A DNA stretch of 64,000 nt from CAWCBG01 sp963793845 (GCA_963793845.1 CAWCBG010000014.1:744001-808000); one strand, 5' to 3'; shown: positions 27,903-37,759, counted from the stretch's first letter. Translations and numbers: made by a program. The notes: generated by a model from the sequence alone, not told the origin.

Positions 27903-28035
27903 CGCCTGTAAGTCTCTGGGGCTCAAGATTTTACCTATAAATCCAATGAGATCAAGATTTTGCGGCGATCCGTGCAAAATCTTGATTCCGTTGGAGTTAA
28001 AGGTCAAAATCTTGAGCCCCAAGGACTTACAGGCG
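27903..28035. repeat. Long imperfect hairpin made of 31-nt units (copy B)
   Basis: Left arm 27903-27963 and right arm 27974-28035 are near-perfect inverted repeats (about 52 of 61 positions, one indel) around a 10-nt loop. Each arm consists of two ~31-nt units with a core CAAAATCTTGA and a GGAGTTA or GGACTTACAGG end. Related pairs occur at 8536-8594 and 47249-47310. No ORF is supported here; an RNA from this stretch would form a very stable rod. Confidence 0.7.
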
Positions 28036-28341
28036 ATTTTCCCCAGACCGGTCGGAATCTCTATTGGCGCGAGGGTTAACACGCACGAAGGCGTCAATGG
28101 CTGAATTTCAAAGAGCCTCTAGCTCCATCCGCTTCCGCGCTGGGCGGAAAAGGGCGAAGACACACAACTGCCTTGCCCTCGCACTTCCAAAGTAGAGGTA
28201 ATAGGACGACGGCGGCTAGTGCACAGATCACAGGCGTGTGTGATAAGGGGAAACGCCCTCTCAGGATTTGCGCTCACCGGTAGTGGCGGGCTTTGCGGGA
28301 CTGTGTCGCCGCTACGCGGCTCTGACATTCTTTCCACTTTT

Positions 28342-28530
28342 ACCCCGGTCTTACGAGGCTGTTACGAAACTCCTTGCCGATGATTGCGAACGTAGCTTTT
28401 GTTCCACTTTGCCCGCGGCGCGGGTGGTGCAGACCCGTTCAGAGGTCGAGTATGCAGCTGAGTTTTGGCCAGTTTGTTCCACCGGAGTCATGGCACGACG
28501 AGTTTCGTAACAGCCTCTTACGACCGGGGC
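28342..28530. mobile_element. MITE-like element with 30-bp terminal inverted repeats
   Basis: The left end (28342-28371, containing GAGGCTGTTACGAAACT) and the right end (28501-28530) are inverted repeats differing at three of 30 positions. The ~130 bp between them encodes nothing recognisable. The size and TIRs fit a non-autonomous transposon; I cannot define a target-site duplication. Confidence 0.6.
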
Positions 28531-28599
28531 TAAGTGCAATTCCGCCGCTGGCGCGGCTGTTTTGTTCAGGGATCAAGGGTCTTTACTCCACCGCGCATT

Positions 28600-29085
28600 C
28601 TCATTTGCAGTTCCTCCGCGCGACCCGAAGGTCCCGTCCAGATGACGAATAAGAGGATGTTGGCTGTTGGGCCACCAGCCATAGCTTTATCGTTGTCATT
28701 TCGACCGCCGGGCGTAAGCCCGGAGTGGAAAAACCTGCTCTTGCCCAGCATTGCTGCCCATGTCAGGACAGCAGGTTCCTCCACGCGGCCTGAAGGCCTT
28801 GGTCGGAATGACGGACATAGAAATGACGGACAAGAGATGTTAGCTGTTAGGCCGCCAGTTCATACCTTGATCGTTGTCATTTCGACCGGAGGGCGTAAGC
28901 CCGGAGTGGAGAAACCTGCTAATTGCCCAGCATTGCTGCCCATGTCAGGACAGCAGGTTCCTCCGCGCGGCCTGGAGGCCTTGGTCGGAATGACGGACAA
29001 GAGCTGTTAGCTGTTGGGCCAGCAGCCATGCTAGGAGCAGCAGGTACCCCCGCGCGGCTCTGGGAGCCCTCGTCCGGATGACAAG
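28600..29085. repeat. Array of ~181-bp intergenic repeat units
   Basis: Two nearly full copies begin at 28691 and 28872 (both CGTTGTCATTTCGACCG...), share the GGGCGTAAGCCCGGAGTGGA hairpin and the CATGTCAGGACAGCAGGTTCCTCC-type segment split between copies, and end with GTCGGAATGACGGACA. Partial copies flank them at ~28610 and ~29035. Internal short ORFs are repeat-encoded and not credible genes. Overall 27694-29269 is a noncoding repeat cluster next to tRNA-Val. Confidence 0.65.
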
Positions 29086-29269
29086 AAATAAAGGGCTTAA
29101 CGGCGCTCCTGAAGGCGCGCCCCTTCAAAACGGATTAATCGCGTCTCAAAACCGATTACTATCGAGTTTTTCAGCGACCTGTAAGACTAATTCCGGCGCT
29201 GGCCCGTTGTTTAGCTGCGAATTTTTAGAAATGCGATGTGAGACGTCCAGGCGCGCTTGGCGACGGACT

Positions 29270-29346
29270 TGGTGGGCAGTGCAGGGCTCGAACCTGCGAC
29301 CTCCTGCTTGTAAGGCAGGCGCTCTAACCAACTGAGCTAACCGCCC
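29270..29346 (-). tRNA. tRNA-Val (anticodon UAC)
   Basis: The reverse complement folds as a full cloverleaf. The acceptor pairs GGGCGGT with ACTGCCC, the D-arm reads TTAGCTCAGTTGGTTAGAGC, and the anticodon stem CCTGC/GCAGG encloses loop CTTACAA (anticodon TAC). The T-arm is GCAGG-TTCGAGC-CCTGC and the genomic CCA is encoded. Confidence 0.95.
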
Positions 29347-29605
29347 GTCGCACCGATGTGCCGCGGCACTGCAGTGGTGACAACTTTCGAGTCTACGTGA
29401 CCCACTTGGCGCGGTCAAACCTGCTGACCGTGACCTTAGGCGGGCGAACGTCTTAGTCTAAGTTCACGACCGACTTTAATTATGATCGCCACGTCTTGTT
29501 TGAAAAAAGCACCTACGGCAGGCATCTTTTTTGCCCTTTCTCGAAACCAATGAAGCAGGCCACTGTCTCACCATGGGCCGCTAACCGCTCCGGGGAATAG
29601 TCGAA

Positions 29606-29980
29606 ATGAAAGCGATTCTGTTTGTGGACGACCACGAAGTGCTGGCACGCCTGAGTTGCGAGATCCTCGAAATGCAGGGTTATCGCGCCGTTTCCGCGTA
29701 CAGTGCGCAGGATGCCTTGGATAAGTTTCAGCGCGAGAAGTTCGATCTGCTGGTGACCGACTTTCGCATGGAAGGCATGAACGGCCTGGAACTGGCGAAG
29801 CGAATCCATGCCACCAGTCCCAATGTGCCGGTGATTGTGGTGACGGGATACGGGCCACTCGATCTGGGCGGAGATGTGAAGGCGTGTCTGCAGAAAGAAG
29901 CGCTATTTCCGGCTCTCCTCCAGAAAATCGAAAGCTATCTCTCGGAAGACGAATCCGCTTCATCCTTGAAGTCGGCCTAG
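29606..29980 (+). CDS. Single-domain response regulator
   Basis: A 124-residue CheY-like receiver domain with no output domain. Acidic pocket Asp8-Asp9 (ILFVDDHEVLA), phospho-acceptor Asp52 (DLLVTDFRMEGMNG), Thr80 in VIVVTGYG and a Lys in CLQKEAL are all in place. It would be phosphorylated by a histidine kinase and act by protein interaction. No kinase is adjacent, so it is an orphan. Located ~260 bp from tRNA-Val. Confidence 0.88.
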   Translation: MKAILFVDDHEVLARLSCEILEMQGYRAVSAYSAQDALDKFQREKFDLLVTDFRMEGMNGLELAKRIHATSPNVPVIVVTGYGPLDLGGDVKACLQKEALFPALLQKIESYLSEDESASSLKSA

Positions 29981-30151
29981 CAGCAGCCCGGGCTGCCTCG
30001 AACAGCAAACCTCGATTTGATCAAATTGGGAATTCCCTAAAAGAAATCCTGCTTCATCACTGCTTTGCGGATTGCAGCGCGCCTATGCTTCCGCCATCAG
30101 CTGCAGCGATAGCCAAATGCGTGAGCTTCTCATTTGGCCAGAGGAGTGAGT

Positions 30152-30817
30152 ATGGACATGAAACGTTTTCCCGTTGTTTTTGCGATGTTATTCGCGCTTC
30201 TCGTAGTTGGCACCAGCACTGCGACCCAGGTAACGATTGGGGAAAGCAACATTGGCCAAGTTTTGTTCAGCAACATAGGTTCCGACACTGTCGACTTGTC
30301 TTTCACCGGCAACTGCGGCGTGGCTGACTGCGTTTCCGGGAATGCAATGAGAGGTCAGAATCTGGGCATCTACAAAATGTGGTTAGTGGGTGGTGCACCG
30401 CTCTTGACAGCTCCGGACGCCTTCGACATTTATGGGTGGGACATGAACGGTGCGACCCTCAATTTCGATGTGACTCTCTTCGGAGGCTTAGGGACTCTCG
30501 GTGGCACGATGGACCTTAGCTATCTTACTGGCGGATCAACGGTGGCTCCTACGGTGATCGGCAATTTCACACCCACGACAGTTACCGGCTTGTTCACAGG
30601 TCTCTGGCAGGTGGGAGTTACGGTTCCTGACGACTTCACCATGAATTTTCGCAGTACTCACAGCGTCGACCAAGTCTATCTGGATACGTTCGGTACAGCT
30701 AAGGGCCCACTCTCCAGTGGGGAGTTCCTGCCTGTGCCGGAGCCCGCTACTCTTGGCATGCTCGGAGTTGGGTTGCTGACGATGATGGGATTTTTGAAGC
30801 GCCACATCGGAATGTAA
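30152..30817 (+). CDS. PEP-CTERM sorting-signal protein
   Basis: A 221-residue exported protein. GAGGAGTGAG lies just before ATG 30152, and the signal peptide is MKRFPVVFAMLFALLVVGTS. The C-terminus shows the PEP-CTERM tripartite signal: VPEPATLGMLGVGLLTMMGF then basic LKRHIGM. Such proteins are processed by an exosortase and often go to the exopolysaccharide-coated surface. The body is beta-rich (VTIGESNIGQVLFSNIGSDT ... WQVGVTVPDDFTMNF). No exosortase gene is in the window. A terminator follows. Confidence 0.88.
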   Translation: MDMKRFPVVFAMLFALLVVGTSTATQVTIGESNIGQVLFSNIGSDTVDLSFTGNCGVADCVSGNAMRGQNLGIYKMWLVGGAPLLTAPDAFDIYGWDMNGATLNFDVTLFGGLGTLGGTMDLSYLTGGSTVAPTVIGNFTPTTVTGLFTGLWQVGVTVPDDFTMNFRSTHSVDQVYLDTFGTAKGPLSSGEFLPVPEPATLGMLGVGLLTMMGFLKRHIGM

Positions 30818-30867
30818 CGGCCATCTCGCCAGCGGGACAGGCGGTTCCGTGCTTATTCCCAGTTTCG

Positions 30868-30897
30868 TCCCTGAGGTTCCGGCCTCAGGGATTTTTT
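30868..30897 (+). terminator. Rho-independent terminator of the PEP-CTERM gene
   Basis: A 9-bp perfect stem, TCCCTGAGG (30868-30876) with CCTCAGGGA (30883-30891), closes a 6-nt loop and is followed by six T residues. It lies 50 bp after the PEP-CTERM stop codon. Confidence 0.85.
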
Positions 30898-31006
30898 CGT
30901 GCCCCCAATCCGGTTCCGGCTCTTTCCGCGCATTTCTGCATCGGGCTCTTGTCGACTCCTACCCCCAGCACTACAGTAACCATGGTCCCTGGTTTGACCG
31001 TTCATA

Positions 31007-31549
31007 ATGGCAGTCACTATTCGCAAGGCCGACCTGTATGACGCTGCTGCGCTGGAAGCGTTGATTGCCGAGTCGGTAAGAAAACTTTCCATCGGCTATT
31101 ACACGCCGGGGCAGATGGAGGGTGCGCTGGGAACTGCCTTCGGTGTCGACACCCAGCTCATTCATGACGGCACCTACTTCGCAGCCGAGGCCGATGCCGG
31201 GATTGTCGGATGTGGTGGCTGGAGCCGCCGCAAGACGCTGTTCGGCAGCGACAATGTCGGCGCAGAGAAGAACGACGACTGGCTCGACCCGGCCCGTGAC
31301 GCAGCCAGAATTCGCGCCTTCTTTGTTCATCCGGCATGGGCGCGGCGAGGCATCGGCAGCCGTATCATGCAGCTATGTGAAGATGAGGCCACGGTCGCAG
31401 GCTTCCGCCGTCTCGAACTTGCGGCAACTCTTCCCGGCGAACCGCTGTATCGCGCGCACGGCTTCGAGGCCATCGAGCGCTTTTCCATTCCGCTCAGGAA
31501 TGGCGAGGTACTTCCTCTGGTGCGGATGGCGAAAACGATTGGGCGGTGA
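31007..31549 (+). CDS. GNAT-family N-acetyltransferase
   Basis: A 180-residue acetyltransferase. The acetyl-CoA-binding segment is RIRAFFVHPAWARRGIGSRIMQL with the R/Q-x-x-G-x-G/A motif RRGIGS. Flanking strands ITIRKADLYDAAALEALI and LELAATLPGEPLYRAHGFE match the GNAT beta-alpha pattern. The acceptor substrate cannot be deduced. It converges with dnaE2, ending 8 bp from that gene's end. Confidence 0.85.
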   Translation: MAVTIRKADLYDAAALEALIAESVRKLSIGYYTPGQMEGALGTAFGVDTQLIHDGTYFAAEADAGIVGCGGWSRRKTLFGSDNVGAEKNDDWLDPARDAARIRAFFVHPAWARRGIGSRIMQLCEDEATVAGFRRLELAATLPGEPLYRAHGFEAIERFSIPLRNGEVLPLVRMAKTIGR

Positions 31550-31557
31550 GCGGCTGT

Positions 31558-34500
31558 TCAATGAAAGTCATGCGATCGCACGTCGGCGTCGGTGATGTCA
31601 ACGCTCTCGGTCGCATAGGAGTCGCGCAAGGGCCGAACGCGGCTTACCTTCACCGAGACCACGCCCTCCTGATTTTGCAGTAGCCCTTCCAGTAGCAGGA
31701 ATTTCTCCGACAGGATCGTCAGGCGATTTTCTTCCAGAACATCGGGCGAGATGATGGCGTTGCTGATCCCTGTCTCATCCTCGAGGCTGAGGAAGACGAA
31801 GCCCTTGGCGGTGCCCGGCCTTTGCCGCGCGATCACGCAGCCTGCGGTGCGGACATATCGGCCATGTTTACCTTGAGTCAGTTCTTTTGCGGAGAGAATG
31901 CGTGCCCGCTTGAGTTCGGCCCGGCGATAAGACATGGGGTGAGGTCCGACTGTTAAGCCGGTGCCGTGGAAGTCCGCGACCAGTCTCTCTTCCGGTGTCA
32001 TCGTAGCCAGCGGAGATGCAGCATCGCTCTCGGGGATTCCATCCAGTAGCGGTCCAGCGAAGCGCACGGCGCGCTCCACCTGCCACAGCGCATCGCGGCG
32101 ATGCAGGCGCTGTTTGCTGGGCCACTTCGATGGTGGTGCTGACGGCGGGTGGAGCAGGCCTTCAGGCCTGCAGTCAGTGCCTGTTACGGTTTCGCGCTGT
32201 AGCGCCTGAGGTGAATCGTTCATGATTTCCTCGGCGGCTGAACCCGGGCTCTGGGGGAACTCCCTGACGCAGCGCTGAAGCGCTGCTCTACCCGAGCCCA
32301 GCAACCCCGAATCTATATCGCAACCAATGGAATTCAGCGCGCCGATCGAGGCCAGCAGCACCAGATCGTTGCGCCGCAGCTCTGGAACACGATGTGCCAG
32401 GTCGGCAATGGAATCAAACGGACGCCGATTGCGTTCGCGCACGATGGCCTGCGCGCTCTCCTCGCGCAGACCCTTGGCATAGCGGAAGCCCATGCGCATG
32501 GCAAGGGCGGAACGGGTATCCCCCATTGTGGGAGTCTCCGCTTCCAGTGTGCACGGCCACTCCGACCACATGATGTCCACCGGACACACCCGCAGGCCAT
32601 GGCGCTGCGCGTCCTTCACGATGGTCGAAGGATGGTAGAAGCCCATTGGCTGATTGTTCAGCAACGCTGCCGTAAATGCTGCCAGGTAATGGCACTTCAA
32701 ATACGCGCTGGCGTAAGCGATGAGAGCAAAGCTGGCGGCGTGCGACTCGGGGAAGCCATACAGCGCAAACGAGGTGATCGAAAGAATGATCTCCTCCTGC
32801 GCTTCGCGCGAAAGGCCATTGCGCTCCATGCCCTCACGCAGCCGAACTTCGATATCGCGCATGCGCCTTTCGCTGCGTTTGAAGCCGAAGGCGCGACGCA
32901 ACTCTTCCGCTTCGCCGCCGCTGAAGCCTGCGGCAATCATGGCCATGCGCAGCAGTTGCTCCTGGAAGAGCGGCACCCCCAGCGTGCGCTCCAGCACCGG
33001 TTCGAGCGAAGGATGCGGATACACGACCTTCTGCCGCCCCTGCCGCCGCATGAGAAACGGATTGACCATCTGCCCCACGATCGGCCCTGGGCGAATGATT
33101 GCGACTTGTACCACAATGTCGTAGAAGCGCGTGGGATGCAGGCGCGGCAGGCACGACATCTGGGCGCGGCTTTCGATCTGGAACATGCCGACGGTGTCAG
33201 CCTTCTGCAACGTGCCATACACGATGGAATCGTCCGCCGGCAATTTGGCCAGGTCGACCTCTTCTTTGTAGTCGTTGCGGATGAGCGTGATCGTATCTTC
33301 CAGCACGGCCATCATGCCCAGGCCAAGCAGGTCGACTTTAATAATGCCCATGTCGGCGCAATCTTCTTTGTCCCACTGAACGACAACGCGGCCCGGCATG
33401 GTTGCGGGCTCAAGCGGAACCACGGAGTCAAGCTGTCCCTGGCAGATCACCATGCCGCCGGAATGCTGCCCCAAGTGACGCGGCAAATCCTGCACCGCCA
33501 GGCAAAGCTCAAAGAACTTGCGCATGCGCGGATGCCGCAAATCGAAGCCGGCATCGCGAAACTGACGTTGCAACGTGTCGCCTGGATCTTTGTATTCCCA
33601 CGAACTCACCAGCCCGGCGAGGCGGTCGAGCGTTTCGCCATCAAAGCCGAGCGCCTTGCCTACCTCGCGCGCTGCCGATCGCCCGCGATAGGTAATGACG
33701 TTCGCCGTCATCGCCGCGCCCAGCTTGCCGTAGCGCTCATATACGTATTGAATGGCGCGCTCGCGCTGATCGCCGCTGGGCAGGTCGAGATCGATGTCGG
33801 GCCACTCGCCCCGCTCCTCCGACAGGAAACGCTCGAAGAGCAACTCCATGCCCACCGGATCGACCGCAGTGATGCCCAGCGAATAGCAGACCGCGCTGTT
33901 GGCGGCCGAGCCACGGCCTTGCACCAGGATGCCCTGCTCGCGGCAGTGGCGCACGATGTCCCACACGATCAGGAAATATCCGGCCAGTTTGAGGTGTTCG
34001 ATCAAGCCGAGTTCGCGCTCGATCTGCCGTCGGGCGCGTTGCCACAAGTCGGCCTGCCCCGGTCGCATGTAGCGATCGCGCGCTCCCGCCATGGCGCGTG
34101 ACCGTAGAAGCGAATCCATGGTTTCACCCTCAGACACCGGATAGCGCGGAAATTCGTAGCCCAGGTCCTTGAGCGTGAACTTGAGACGGGCAGAAAGCTC
34201 GATGGTATTTGCTGTGGCTTCGGGCAGATCGGCGAACAGTCGCAACATCTCCTGCGGCGTTTTGATATGGCGCTCGCTGTTGCGCGCCAGCAGACGTCCG
34301 GCGGTATCGAGCGTGCAGATGATTGCGGATGCAGGTAAAAACATCGAGTATCTGACGCTCCTCCGGCTTGGCGTGTTGCGCACCTTGCGTCGCCAGCAAT
34401 GGCAGGTGCAAGTCGCGGGCCAGAGCGATTGCCGCCTGGTTCCGTTGCTCCTGCGCGCGATCGTAATGACGCTGCAACTCGACATAAACGTTCTCGCGGC

Positions 34501-35056
34501 CGTAAATGGCCATTAACTGCTCAAGCACGTTTCGGCCCTCGGCCATGCCGCCGTGTGTCAATGCGGAGGCGAGGGGGCCTTCCTCGCCTCCGGTCATGCA
34601 GATCAGGCCGGTCGAATACTCATGGAGATCGGCCAGCGATGCTGTTGCCTGGGACCGAAGAATCTGTTTCTCATCCGGTGGCGCTTTGGACGACCGCGGC
34701 GTGGCTGGATACTTCGGTGCTCGCAGCTTCATGCGGGTCACCAGGCGGCAGAGGTTCTGGTATCCCTCACGCGAAGAGCAGAGCAGCGACACGCGGGAAG
34801 GGGCCGGCTGAATGCAATTGGCATCGCAGGCCAGCAGGGAAGTGATCTCTGCCCCAATATGGGCTTTGAGCTTGAGCTTCTCCATCGCAAGGTGAAAGCG
34901 CGGCGCACCATAGACACCGTCGCGGTCGAGCATGGCCATGGCCGGCATTTCGTTTGCCTTGCAAACCTCGGCGAACTCCTCGGGAACCGAAGCTCCTTCG
35001 AGAAAGCTGAATGCCGAGCGGGTGTGAAGCTCGATGTACATGTATTGGGCCGTCAA
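31558..35056 (-). CDS. dnaE2: Error-prone DNA polymerase DnaE2 (ImuC), frameshifted and carrying a repeat insertion
   Basis: An alpha-subunit-type polymerase used for translesion synthesis together with ImuA and ImuB. The PHP domain starts MYIELHTRSAFSFLEGAS. The polymerase core contains VQGRGSAANSAVCYSLGI and WPDIDLDLPSGDQRE with catalytic acids, and QWDKEDCADMGIIKVDLLGLG. The frame shifts near 34322 (CTFTCIRNH to CTLDTAGRLLARNSE), probably a sequence error. Codons 32106-32322 encode ~72 extra residues made of repeat sequence before the C-terminal OB region, so the protein is longer than the ~1070-residue norm. The start overlaps the imuB stop by 4 bp (ATGA). Confidence 0.9.
32106..32322. 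repeat. Cluster of hairpin repeats inserted in frame in dnaE2
   Basis: The interval holds GCAGGCC-TTCA-GGCCTGC (32156-32173), a GCGCT-gt-AGCGC hairpin near 32193, and GCAGCG-CTGAAG-CGCTGC followed by CTACCCG (32269-32293). The same motifs are found between genes at 47040, 52790, 58720 and 58785. Read as protein they give GRAALQRCVREFPQ and RPEGLLHPPS-type residues not expected in DnaE2, between ...GALNSIG and HRRDALWQVERAV. Confidence 0.7.
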
Positions 35057-36864
35057 TCATAGCTGGCATCGGCAAACCACTGCCCGTTGCCCACGTCGCG
35101 ATAAATGCGATACAACGCGATGCTGCTGCCATTGCCATTGGCTAAGGCAACGTCCCATTCTTCGCGGTTCCAGGGTTGCATTTCTACTTTCTTTGCGCTC
35201 TCGCCTTTTGCCTGTTCCGTCCACCAGTCGCCCGAGGAGCGCCAGGGGCCGGCCGACCACAAAATCTTTCCCTTCAATTCGCCGCCATCCGATTCAATCG
35301 CTAGTGTCGTGAGGCTGGCGGGGCATCCATCGGCAACCTGTACGTGCAGCCGCCGTGCCGGCCGGAAAATTCGCAAAGCAATTGGCAGGCCCTCTTGCGG
35401 GTCCCACACTGTGGGAGTAGCTACCGTGAAATGTTCTTCTGGGGCGCTCACGAAGCGCTCCACCTGAAAGCCGTCCCGGCGGTGAGTATCCAATAGGCGA
35501 GCGATGCCGGCCCGCCGTTCACCGACGATGCCATTAATGCGGGCCAAAGTAACTTCCAGCTTTTCGGCCTCTGGAGAAACCGGTAGAAACAGGCCACGTT
35601 GCGCTGATCGAGGACGGGCCGGCTCCGCCTTGATCCAAACTTTCACTACAGGAGCTCCCGGGGGATGTGCTGCCAATTCCAGCTGTAACAACTTCAGGAA
35701 GATCTTTGCGTCCCGCATGGCGACAGGCAGCTGCAGGCGGTAATGGCAATCGTTTCTCTGTCCCACAATGTGAGAGTTAGATAGAGTATTGACTCCGCGT
35801 AGCTCCTGCACCGTAGTTGTCGCTTCGTCGGCCACATGTGGCTCCAGTTGCATTCGTAACATGAGTTCCTGCACCGCCAGTGCTCGCGCCTCCAGCCGGG
35901 CGCAGAGCTGCTCCAGCAGCCGGTTCAGAATGAAGGACAGTGGCTCCAGCAATTCGACCGCTGTTTCCAGTTCCATCCCTTCTTGAAATTCGGTTGCAGG
36001 TTCGCACAAGGCAAGTGTTCGGGTTTCCGTTCCACGCGCCAGGCGCTGCAAGCGTGTTCCGGCTTCTCCCAACCGCGAAGCCAGCGCATGTTCGGGAAGC
36101 AACGCCAGGGTGCGGAAATCACGCACGCCCCAGCGTTCCAAGGTGTCGAGCATTTGCTCGCGCAGCTTCTCGCGCTCGCGGGCGGCGGTTCCACGCTGAG
36201 TCTTGTCGGGAGCAAGGTCGAACGAGTCCAGCAGCACTTGCAGGGGGAGTGCGGCCAGTCGCTGTGCCTCCTGTCCTGCGGTAATCACCGTGACTCCATG
36301 AAAGCCTCGTGCGGCATGCATTGCGGCTTCGGGATTTGCGGCCACCGCCAGATTAGCTTCCATTCCCACAGCGCCTACTCGCGAGGCAAGCTCCCGTGCC
36401 ATCCTGGCAGACGCGCCATAAAGCCGCTCCAATCCGGCCAGGTCTAGCAATAAAGTATCGGGTGCGGTGTCTTCTACGCGCGGAGTGAAAGCATGCGCCA
36501 CATCCAGCATGGCGCTATGGGTAGAGCGCTCCTGCTCCGGCGAACGCTGCCGTAAAATCGCCGGCACATTCTTCAGTTTGTTCCCCCACTGCTGAGCCAG
36601 CATGCCAATATGTGCGAATTGCGATGCTTTTTCGGAATGCCTGGCAAGCGGCGTGCCCCGCTCTTCCTTTTCAGCGAAGACCTCAGCCTGGAGTTTGGTC
36701 ATGCCCAGATCCATGCCCATGAGGCGGGCCTTCTCGTTCAGCGAGACCACGCGCACTACAGGCGGTTTGCCATCGAGCACGGCCACCGCGCGCTTGCGCA
36801 GCATCGGCTCGGCGCGAACGATGGCTTCCACGGGAAAATCGGGAACATAAATGCAGGCAAACAT
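35053..36864 (-). CDS. imuB: ImuB, Y-family polymerase-like protein
   Basis: About 603 residues from the ATG at 36864 (MFACIYVPDFPVEAIVRAEP). The longer frame to 36948 would overlap imuA by 64 bp. It has the Y-family fold (VVRVVSLNEKARLMGMDLGM, DTLLLDLAGLERLYG) but lacks the paired catalytic acids of active polymerases, as is usual for ImuB, which works as a hub that binds the beta clamp and brings DnaE2 to lesions. Little-finger-like region at ~240-420. Two TCCCACA-type palindromes occur within the gene (35402 and 35761). Middle gene of the imuA-imuB-dnaE2 operon. Confidence 0.88.
   Translation of the reverse strand: MFACIYVPDFPVEAIVRAEPMLRKRAVAVLDGKPPVVRVVSLNEKARLMGMDLGMTKLQAEVFAEKEERGTPLARHSEKASQFAHIGMLAQQWGNKLKNVPAILRQRSPEQERSTHSAMLDVAHAFTPRVEDTAPDTLLLDLAGLERLYGASARMARELASRVGAVGMEANLAVAANPEAAMHAARGFHGVTVITAGQEAQRLAALPLQVLLDSFDLAPDKTQRGTAAREREKLREQMLDTLERWGVRDFRTLALLPEHALASRLGEAGTRLQRLARGTETRTLALCEPATEFQEGMELETAVELLEPLSFILNRLLEQLCARLEARALAVQELMLRMQLEPHVADEATTTVQELRGVNTLSNSHIVGQRNDCHYRLQLPVAMRDAKIFLKLLQLELAAHPPGAPVVKVWIKAEPARPRSAQRGLFLPVSPEAEKLEVTLARINGIVGERRAGIARLLDTHRRDGFQVERFVSAPEEHFTVATPTVWDPQEGLPIALRIFRPARRLHVQVADGCPASLTTLAIESDGGELKGKILWSAGPWRSSGDWWTEQAKGESAKKVEMQPWNREEWDVALANGNGSSIALYRIYRDVGNGQWFADASYD
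35402..35416. repeat. Short palindrome TCCCACACTGTGGGA inside imuB
   Basis: A perfect 15-nt palindrome around a central base. Related copies are at 35761-35775, 32519-32533 (dnaE2) and 61476-61490 (hemW). It encodes the peptide TPTVWDP in imuB. Confidence 0.6.
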
Positions 36865-36884
36865 CCCTGGGTCCTTGATGGAAT

Positions 36885-37721
36885 TCACCACGCGGCCCGC
36901 AATTCGAAGCAGGCCCCAGCGTGCTGCATGGGTCTGCGTTGCGTCCACGAGCGCAGCACTTCAGCGCGCAGGCGCATGCCATGCAGCAGCGCTGCGTGGC
37001 TCACGATGAAATTTGCCGGCACTGCCGGCTCTTTCGCCCGCAACACGCGCCATCCTTGCGGCGGGTCAGCGGCCTGTGCTGAGTCGCTCGCATACACGGC
37101 CTCGCGTTCCAGGCGTACCACCAGCGAGGCGCAGGTTTTTGCGCAGGACTCCTGTTCCACCAACAGAAGTACGGTCGCTGTCGGTTCCACCGCGCGGCGA
37201 AAGCGGAACCACGAGTTCATTGGCACGCGCCGCGCACTCTGCGGTGGGATGTCTCCCAGATCGAGCACCACCATGCCGAATCCGCCTCCCTGCAGCAGAA
37301 GGTCAGTCACCTTCAAAATCTGCTCCAAGCGACCTAACGCCTTACGTTGTGACGTCTGTCGAAAAGCAGATGGCTGGATTTGCTCGCTACAGCGAATCCA
37401 TAACAGTCGGTCCAGATCAACACCTGCCGCAGCGGCCGAAGCCGGATCGAAGCGGTCGCTGGCATCTACCAGCACACACACCTCCTGCCGGCGAGTGGCT
37501 TCGCCTAAGGCTGCAAGCATCACCCCAGTACGCCCTGAAGAAGCGGGTCCGACAATCTCGCTGAGCGCGCCTCGGGGCAGTCCTCCAGTGAGAGCGTCAA
37601 GTTGCGCAATGCCGATGGGAACCGTCCTTGGCGCGGCACGTTCTCGCAGCAGCAAGGTTGATCCGAGTTGTTTGCCCAGCGACGACTCGAGTCGGGCACG
37701 AAGAGTGGCAGCCGACGGCAT
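36885..37721 (-). CDS. imuA: ImuA, RecA-like SOS mutagenesis protein
   Basis: A 278-residue RecA/SulA-like protein. The nucleotide-binding region shows IGIAQLDALTGGLPRGALSEIVGPASSGRTGVML, where the P-loop GPASSGRT is a Walker A relative with Arg in place of Lys, and the Walker B-like strand GFGMVVLDLGDIPP. ImuA-family proteins partner ImuB and DnaE2 in damage-induced mutagenesis. First gene of the operon; a possible LexA-type site is ~40 bp upstream. Confidence 0.85.
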   Translation of the reverse strand: MPSAATLRARLESSLGKQLGSTLLLRERAAPRTVPIGIAQLDALTGGLPRGALSEIVGPASSGRTGVMLAALGEATRRQEVCVLVDASDRFDPASAAAAGVDLDRLLWIRCSEQIQPSAFRQTSQRKALGRLEQILKVTDLLLQGGGFGMVVLDLGDIPPQSARRVPMNSWFRFRRAVEPTATVLLLVEQESCAKTCASLVVRLEREAVYASDSAQAADPPQGWRVLRAKEPAVPANFIVSHAALLHGMRLRAEVLRSWTQRRPMQHAGACFELRAAW

Positions 37722-37759
37722 GAGGGACCTCAGAGGGGCGAATCGGCGGGGAAGTATAT

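Noticed and set aside
28268..29010. Several overlapping short ORFs in the repeat block
   Set aside because: They are generated by the repeat units themselves and have no family or start signals.
28691..29030. Possible CRISPR array
   Set aside because: Repeat period is ~181 bp with repeat-like content between copies; no short direct repeats with unique spacers, no cas genes.
32392..34101. A 569-codon plus-strand open frame over dnaE2
   Set aside because: Antisense shadow of a conserved polymerase gene; His/Gln/Arg-biased product without motifs.
37013..37564. A 183-codon ORF opposite imuA
   Set aside because: It is a shadow of the imuA frame in GC-rich sequence; low-complexity Ala/Arg/Ser product.
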